From DATMQA01 sp035566895 (GTDB lineage: Bacteria; Verrucomicrobiota; Verrucomicrobiia; Limisphaerales; UBA8199), in contig DATMQA010000032.1 in assembly GCA_035566895.1 (NCBI GenBank), positions 1 through 10,121 on the forward strand: DNA of 10,121 nucleotides, read 5' to 3'. A model generated the notes under the pieces. It did no database searches and was not told the DNA's origin. It worked only from the letters and a program-made list of their open reading frames with translations. The translations under genes and the position numbers were made by a program. Positions 6,074-10,121 of this stretch are shown one piece after another; position 1 is the stretch's first letter; the number at the start of each line of letters is the position of its first letter.

Positions 6074-7610
6074 GTGATTCCTCGGTGCTTCGTCCGGTAA
6101 AGCCGGCGAGCACGACGGCGATGGCGTCCAGGTCGTTCCTGGCCGAACCGCCTGGAGCAGAATTGTGGTAGCGGTTGAGCATGAGGGAGAAGACCAGGCG
6201 CTCGCCGGCCGCCGTCGTGACATGGCCCGAAAGCGAGTTGGCCCAGCGCAACGTCCCGGTCTTGGCGCGAACATTGGCGGCGGCAGGTGTGCCCTTCATC
6301 CGATTGCGCAGCGTGCCATCCACGCCGGCGATCGGGAGCGCCTCGAGATAAGCCTGCGCGTATTTATGCCGGCTCATGAACTGTAAGAGGGCCACGGTCG
6401 CATTCGGCGTCGTCAGGTTGTTCCTGGACAGGCCGGACCCTTCTTCAAAAAACACATCGCCATTACTCACGCCCGCCGCAGCTAGAAATTTGTTCAACTC
6501 GCGGATGCCGAGGTCTTCGGAGGTCCTGCTGGCCGGGTCGTCAGCGGACCGGAGCGTCTCGCCGACGTGGGCCAGGAGCAGGTCCGTGTAGAGGTTTTGC
6601 GAAGGCTTTTCCACTTCGCGGGCGAGTTCACGCAGAGACAGCGATTCCACGGAGCCCAGTTCGACCATCTTGCTGCAATCCATAGGGGCTGCCTGCCGAT
6701 CCCGCCAGTTAACCGTCCGCAGCTTGCCGCGGACCTTGATTCCATGCCGGGCGAGGGCTTCCTTAAACAACGAGACGAACAGGCCCGCCGGATCATGCAC
6801 AGTGACATCCTCGACGTAGCCGGAGTCGTCGATTGGAATTTCGCCCGAGACACAGACAACGTTTTCTTCGAGCTGCCGGTTGAAAGTGATGGTCCGACGA
6901 CCACCCTTTTGGACAGTTTGCGTGCGGTTGCTGAAAGTGAGGTAGCCGGTGGCGGATGAGAGGGCGATGCGGCAGGGCGCTCCGAGGCGTTCGCCCGGTT
7001 TGACGGCCGCCTGGAGACTGTTGTCGCTGATGGTCAGGGCCGAGATTTCTGCCCCGTAGTAATACTCTGGATCATCCCAGGCCCAGCCGGAGCCGAATGA
7101 GGGCCCACGGAAAAAGCTGCTATCCCCGAGCAAATCGCCATGGATGCGCTTCACGCCGGCGTTGGTCAGAGCCGCCACCAGAGGTTCGAGCGCTTTGAAA
7201 ATATCGCCGCCATGCAGGCGGGCATTGATGGCCGGATCGCCTCGGCCATAAACAATTAAATCGCCTTTGATGGTTCCGGCCCGGGTAGGCCTGGTTTGAG
7301 AGTAAAGCGAGGTTTTGAGCCGATAGTCTTCCCCTAGCCGGTCCAGCGCCAGGGCCACCGTATAAAGTTTGGAATTGGAAGCCGGGCTGAAGAGTTTCTG
7401 CGGATTGTGCTCGAACAGAGTTTTGCCTGTATCCAAAGAGACAATTTTTATGCCCCACAAGGCGGCATCATATTTGGACTGGGAGACCTGCTCAGTTAAA
7501 CGGTGCCGCAGTTCGGCGAGGGTCGCTGGAGGCGTTGGCTCCCGGGTCGCCGCGCTGGCCATTGAAAGGGCGGCAAGCAGTGAAAGAACGCCTGCGGCAG
7601 GTTTCACCAT
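6051..7610 (-). CDS. dacB: D-alanyl-D-alanine carboxypeptidase/endopeptidase (PBP4 family, peptidase S13)
   Basis: The 519-residue protein removes the terminal D-Ala from peptidoglycan stem peptides, and family members often also cut cross-links. All three penicillin-binding motifs are in place: S78-N-S-K81 in PASNSKLYT (nucleophile S78), S337-Q-N339 in SQNLYTDLLL and K450-T-G452 in RAKTGTLRWAN. The family's GSGLSR motif is at 391-396. The long stretch between SxxK and SxN (about 255 residues) is typical of the PBP4 class, which carries extra domains there. A signal peptide (MVKPAAGVLSLLAALSMASA, cut before ATREP) places it in the periplasm and supports the ATG at 7610. The frame is open to 7778, but that extension would bury the signal peptide. 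No strong binding site is visible at 7610. The 3' end overlaps the STAS-like gene by 23 bases. Its upstream region is shared with the divergent rplU promoter. Confidence 0.95.
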   Translation of the reverse strand: MVKPAAGVLSLLAALSMASAATREPTPPATLAELRHRLTEQVSQSKYDAALWGIKIVSLDTGKTLFEHNPQKLFSPASNSKLYTVALALDRLGEDYRLKTSLYSQTRPTRAGTIKGDLIVYGRGDPAINARLHGGDIFKALEPLVAALTNAGVKRIHGDLLGDSSFFRGPSFGSGWAWDDPEYYYGAEISALTISDNSLQAAVKPGERLGAPCRIALSSATGYLTFSNRTQTVQKGGRRTITFNRQLEENVVCVSGEIPIDDSGYVEDVTVHDPAGLFVSLFKEALARHGIKVRGKLRTVNWRDRQAAPMDCSKMVELGSVESLSLRELAREVEKPSQNLYTDLLLAHVGETLRSADDPASRTSEDLGIRELNKFLAAAGVSNGDVFFEEGSGLSRNNLTTPNATVALLQFMSRHKYAQAYLEALPIAGVDGTLRNRMKGTPAAANVRAKTGTLRWANSLSGHVTTAAGERLVFSLMLNRYHNSAPGGSARNDLDAIAVVLAGFTGRSTEESHVRSQNR

Positions 7611-7746
7611 CGCAAGTGACTGGGAGAGAGGGCGTTTCACGGCGGCAATACTGTGAGCTGCAACTCTGAGGGCAAGTCCAAAAACTGATAAACAAACTCT
7701 TGATCTTACGCTGAACCCGGGCATAGTTGGGGGCGAAAATGAGGCG

Positions 7747-7775
7747 TTGACACCAGCGCCGGTTTTTGGTCTACT
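7747..7775 (+). promoter_or_regulatory. Sigma70-type promoter for rplU-rpmA
   Basis: A perfect -35 box TTGACA (7747-7752) is followed after 17 bases by TCTACT (7770-7775, four of six matches to TATAAT). Transcription would start near 7782, leaving a leader of about 26 bases before the rplU ATG at 7808. The position is where the cluster's promoter is expected. Confidence 0.5.
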
Positions 7776-7807
7776 CACTGTCCTTTTTGGCCGAAAGATT
7801 AAGATTT

Positions 7808-8119
7808 ATGTACGCTGTATTAGAAACAGGAAGCAAACAGTATCGCGTCAGTGCGGGCGATACGCTGGAAATTGAACGCCTCGCAATTGAGGCCGGCCAG
7901 CCGGTGACATTTGACCGCGTGTTGCTGGTCAACAACGAGGGCAAGCTCTCGGTGGGCGCACCTACGGTGGCGAACGCCGCGGTAGTGGCGGACGTCGTCG
8001 AGCACATTCGGGGCGAGAAGAAAATCGCGTTCAAAATGAAACGCCGCAAGGGCTATCACAAGACAAAAGGCCATCGGCAGGAACTGACGGTGGTGAAAAT
8101 CACGGAGATTAAAGGCTAA
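7808..8119 (+). CDS. rplU: 50S ribosomal protein L21
   Basis: The 103-residue protein is full length for L21, which binds 23S rRNA in the large subunit. It begins MYAVLETGSKQYRVSAGD, the usual L21 opening, and carries the basic signature FKMKRRKGYHKTKGHRQ at about 75-91. The frame is open 14 codons upstream (to a GTG at 7766), but L21 proteins start at this methionine and the inferred promoter overlaps that extension. Only a weak purine stretch precedes the ATG. It is the first gene of the conserved rplU-rpmA pair and lies 38 bases before rpmA. Confidence 0.98.
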   Translation: MYAVLETGSKQYRVSAGDTLEIERLAIEAGQPVTFDRVLLVNNEGKLSVGAPTVANAAVVADVVEHIRGEKKIAFKMKRRKGYHKTKGHRQELTVVKITEIKG

Positions 8120-8157
8120 TCAAGGCGGCCGAGCCTCTCCAATTACGTTAAAAATTT

Positions 8158-8427
8158 ATGGCACACAAAAAAGGTCAAGGCAGCGTCCGCAACGGGCGCG
8201 ACAGCGTCAGCAAGCGGCTGGGGGTGAAACGATACGGCGGCCAATTCGTCACCGCCGGCAGCATCCTGGTGCGGCAGCGCGGCACCAAGTTCATCGCGGG
8301 CGAGAATGTCGGCACCGGGCGGGACTGGACATTATTTGCGCTGGCGGATGGCAAGGTGCGTTTCGACAAAGAAGGTCACCGCGTGAATGTCGTGGCCGAG
8401 GCGGCGGCGGCGCCAGCGAGCAACTGA
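8158..8427 (+). CDS. rpmA: 50S ribosomal protein L27
   Basis: The 89-residue protein has the standard L27 sequence: MAHKKGQGSVRNGRDSVSKR, then LGVKRYGGQFVTAGSILVRQ and TKFIAGENVGTGRDWTLFA. L27 sits at the peptidyl-transferase centre, where its flexible N-terminus reaches the P-site tRNA. Here that end has no cleavable extension of the kind found in Firmicutes. The Ala/Pro-rich last dozen residues are an ordinary variable tail. The start is preceded by an A/T stretch without a Shine-Dalgarno match, as for rplU. The strong terminator 21 bases after the stop ends this two-gene unit. Confidence 0.98.
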   Translation: MAHKKGQGSVRNGRDSVSKRLGVKRYGGQFVTAGSILVRQRGTKFIAGENVGTGRDWTLFALADGKVRFDKEGHRVNVVAEAAAAPASN

Positions 8428-8448
8428 AACTCGCGTTGAGGATTTGGC

Positions 8449-8475
8449 GGCGAGGCTCAGGCCTCGCCTTTTTTT
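8449..8475 (+). terminator. Intrinsic terminator after rpmA
   Basis: A perfect 8-bp GC-rich stem (GGCGAGGC / GCCTCGCC) with a TCAG loop is followed directly by seven T. It lies between rpmA and obgE, so obgE probably has its own promoter or depends on read-through. Confidence 0.93.
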
Positions 8476-8487
8476 ATTCGAGAGAAC

Positions 8488-8511
8488 GGAGTAATGGAGT
8501 CATGGGAAAGG
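8488..8511 (+). repeat. Degenerate 8-base tandem words (GGAGTAAT, GGAGTCAT, GGGAAAGG) between rpmA and obgE
   Basis: Three adjacent 8-base units share a GG-purine start. The 138-base gap is purine-rich in its first half (about 8480-8545) and pyrimidine-rich just before obgE (about 8575-8612). GGAATGAG near 8533 is close to the reverse complement of CTCATTTCC near 8600, so a loose long-range hairpin is possible. No gene and no clear promoter is seen here. Confidence 0.3.
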
Positions 8512-8613
8512 AAAAACCGGGTCGGGAAGTAGTGGAATGAGCGAGAGTGGGCGCCAGGCACGGCGGCGCCAACACTCAAATCCAACATTCCGACACCCCA
8601 CTCATTTCCTCCT

Positions 8614-9798
8614 ATGTTCATTGACGAGATTCGGGTTTACGCGCGCGCCGGGCACGGCGGCAAGGGCTGTGTGGCCTTCCAGCGCGAGAAATATCGTCCC
8701 AAAGGGGGGCCCAGCGGCGGCAACGGCGGCCGCGGCGGCGACGTTATCCTCGAAGCGGACCACGACCTGAACAATCTCATCGGGCAATACTATCAACCGC
8801 GTTTGCTCGCCCAGGATGGCCAGGGCGGGTTGGGCAAAGGCATGGATGGCCGGGCCGGGAAGGACCTGGTGATCAAAGTCCCCTGCGGCACGCTGGTCTG
8901 GAAGCTCGCCTCGAGCGGCCTGTCCGGGGAGGAGGCGGTCGCGCAGGGTGGCGGCAAGCACGAGGCTTTGCCGGTGAGCCTGGCGCAGCGCCAGATATTT
9001 CGCACCTCCGCCAGCGCGCGAGCGATGGAAGTCGATCTCTCAGCCGAAGCCGAAGCGATCGCCCCACCGCCCGGGCCCAAACCCGAAGGAGAGTTGGTGT
9101 CCGACCTCACCGAGCATGGGCAACGGTTCGTTTTGTGCAAAGCCGGCCGGGGCGGCCTGGGAAACCGTAACTTCGCGACCGCCGCTCGGCAGGCGCCGCG
9201 ATTCGCTCAACCGGGTGAGCCGGGAGAGGAAGGCGAATTCCTGTTTGAGTTGCGGATCATTGCCGAAGTGGGCCTCGTGGGCTACCCCAACGCGGGCAAA
9301 TCGACCTTATTGACGGCGATTTCACATGCTCGCCCCAAAGTCGCCTCCTATCCCTTCACGACCTTGCACCCACAGATTGGCATAGTGGAGTACCCGGATT
9401 TTCATCGGCTAACGGTGTGCGACGTGCCGGGTCTGATCGAAGGCGCCCATCGCAATGTCGGTTTGGGCCACGAATTTCTGCGGCATATCGAGCGCTGCAA
9501 AGTGCTGGTGGCCTTGCTTGACATGGCTGGGGCTGATGGCCGGGCGCCATGGGACGACTACAAAAACCTGCTAAACGAACTTGAGCTTTACGATCCCGGC
9601 CTGCTGGACAAGCCGCGCCTGGTCGTCGCGAATAAAATGGACGAGCCGGTCGCGGAAGCGAACCTGAAAACCTTCAAGCGCAAAGTTCGCAAGACGCCGG
9701 TGCTGCCAATCGCGGCCGCGTTCGATGAGGGGCTGGAAAAATTCAAGCAAATCATTCGCGAGGCGGTCGGAGAGGCCGCCGCTCCACAGAACATTTGA
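8614..9798 (+). CDS. obgE: GTPase Obg/CgtA with an enlarged Obg domain
   Basis: The 394-residue protein is a ribosome-assembly GTPase that acts on the 50S subunit. The N-terminal glycine-rich Obg fold has FQREKYRPKGGPSGGNGGRGGD (split here as FQREKYRPKGG and PSGGNGGRGGD) at 22-43. The GTPase domain has G1 GYPNAGKS (223-230), switch I with SYPFTTLHP, G3 DVPGLIEGAH (270-279) and G4 NKMD (340-343). The G5 region reads PIAAAFDEGL, with Ala where Ser is usual. The protein ends soon after, without the OCT C-terminal domain of some relatives. Between GTLVWKL and DLTEHGQR there are 68 residues (96-163) instead of about 11 in B. subtilis Obg, an insertion of roughly 57. The start is the family's own MFIDEIRVYARAG; no Shine-Dalgarno match precedes it. 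Placement after rplU-rpmA is the classic order. Confidence 0.97.
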   Translation: MFIDEIRVYARAGHGGKGCVAFQREKYRPKGGPSGGNGGRGGDVILEADHDLNNLIGQYYQPRLLAQDGQGGLGKGMDGRAGKDLVIKVPCGTLVWKLASSGLSGEEAVAQGGGKHEALPVSLAQRQIFRTSASARAMEVDLSAEAEAIAPPPGPKPEGELVSDLTEHGQRFVLCKAGRGGLGNRNFATAARQAPRFAQPGEPGEEGEFLFELRIIAEVGLVGYPNAGKSTLLTAISHARPKVASYPFTTLHPQIGIVEYPDFHRLTVCDVPGLIEGAHRNVGLGHEFLRHIERCKVLVALLDMAGADGRAPWDDYKNLLNELELYDPGLLDKPRLVVANKMDEPVAEANLKTFKRKVRKTPVLPIAAAFDEGLEKFKQIIREAVGEAAAPQNI

Positions 9799-9886
9799 AC
9801 AGCGAAGAAGCGAAGAAAGGAAGAAGCCGAGGCCGGAAGTTTCGTTAGGCTCAACCACCCTGCTCCCCCTCAAATTTATTGGCCTA

Positions 9887-9980
9887 ATCTGCGCTTATCT
9901 GAGTTATCTGCGGGCTTCTTCGCGTCTCCACGGATCCATCTTCCTACCTATTTCTTTGTGTTCTTTGTGTTCTTTCGTGG
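9887..9980. repeat. Intergenic element with ATCTG-type and TTCTTTGTG-type tandem words
   Basis: First tract: three units ATCTGCGCTT, ATCTGAGTT and ATCTGCGGGC at 9887-9915. Second tract: TTCTTTGTG at 9952-9960, the same again at 9961-9969, then TTCTTTCGTGG at 9970-9980. Between them is CTTCTTCGCGTCTCCACGGA. Similar intergenic tracts (CCACGAAGGACACGAAG type on the other strand) are, as far as I recall, scattered through genomes of Planctomycetota, Verrucomicrobiota and other environmental phyla, often miscalled as short Cys/Leu-rich proteins. Function unknown. Confidence 0.6.
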
Positions 9981-10089
9981 CTAGCCTGACTTTCGCAATT
10001 CAGCCAGGCAGTTTGCAGAAAGCCCTGATTTTTGGCGCATCTCGCCCGAAAGTCTTCACTACAGGCCCGAGGCGGACTGCGGCCTCTCT

Positions 10090-10121
10090 TTAGTCGAGCA
10101 ACTGGCCTTTGACGCTGATTC
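10090..10121 (-). CDS. Possible 3' end of a gene running off the window edge
   Basis: On the minus strand the last bases read ISVKGQLLD followed by TAA at 10092-10090. Nine codons are too few to identify a protein, and the frame was chosen because it ends in a plausible charged tail. It may equally be intergenic. Confidence 0.2.
   Translation of the reverse strand, partial: ISVKGQLLD

Larger units (their letters stand above)
9799..10121. other. Intergenic region after obgE
   Basis: This 323-base stretch holds no convincing gene. A purine-rich run follows obgE (about 9801-9835). A 10-base inverted pair, GCGAAGAAGC at 9802-9811 and GCTTCTTCGC at 9914-9923, spans it, and two short tandem-repeat tracts lie at 9887-9980. 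One frame is open through the region and would encode a Cys/Leu-rich peptide; I read it as repeat DNA. No typical intrinsic terminator for obgE is visible. Confidence 0.6.

Noticed and set aside
6074..6274. N-terminal extension of the STAS-like protein
   Set aside because: It lies antisense in phase to dacB coding sequence on the same strand, is low-complexity, and a good binding site marks the start at 6073.
7611..7778. Longer start for dacB
   Set aside because: It would place 56 residues before a clear signal peptide and run across the rplU promoter.
9725..10093. A 122-codon plus-strand frame overlapping the end of obgE
   Set aside because: Its first part is out of frame within obgE and the rest is translation of the intergenic tandem-repeat element.

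Overview
The window is GC-rich bacterial DNA (third codon positions mostly G or C) and looks chromosomal. Three traits suggest Verrucomicrobiota, perhaps a Limisphaerales/Pedosphaera-type lineage: a Tat-exported xylose-isomerase-like TIM-barrel protein, an Obg GTPase with a long insertion in its glycine-rich domain, and intergenic TTCTTTGTG-type repeats. This placement is inference; no rRNA gene is present to confirm it. No phage, IS element, CRISPR array or tRNA was seen.

Layout. (1) 286-3122, plus strand: a two-gene signalling operon joined by an ATGA overlap. A membrane-anchored PAS protein with a C-terminal four-cysteine module is followed by a hybrid histidine kinase (REC-PAS-HisKA-HATPase-REC). 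(2) 3123-3357: a gap with a perfect inverted repeat and a possible remnant of a coding 3' end. (3) 3358-5692, plus strand: a Tat-signal sugar isomerase/epimerase-like protein, then after 15 bases a secreted protein. That protein seems to combine a GspC-like (type II secretion HR) domain with three secretin N0-like repeats. Its reading frame is broken by a +1 shift exactly at CCC-TGA, inside the first repeat. (4) 5708-7610, minus strand: dacB-type D-Ala-D-Ala carboxypeptidase (PBP4) overlapping a downstream small STAS-like protein. (5) 7747-9798, plus strand: the conserved rplU-rpmA-obgE cluster, with a good sigma70-type promoter before rplU and a strong intrinsic terminator between rpmA and obgE. 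(6) 9799-10121: intergenic, holding degenerate short tandem repeats and possibly the last codons of a minus-strand gene at the edge.

How the genes fit together. The PAS protein and hybrid kinase probably form one sensory relay whose final output lies elsewhere, since neither carries a DNA-binding domain. The isomerase-like and N0-repeat proteins are both predicted to be exported and may be co-transcribed, but no shared pathway can be read from sequence. DacB acts on periplasmic peptidoglycan and its small partner is cytoplasmic. L21, L27 and Obg belong to large-subunit structure and assembly.

The observations most worth checking are the CCC-TGA frameshift in the N0-repeat protein, that protein's architecture without a secretin pore domain, the roughly 57-residue insertion in Obg, and the cysteine module on the PAS protein.
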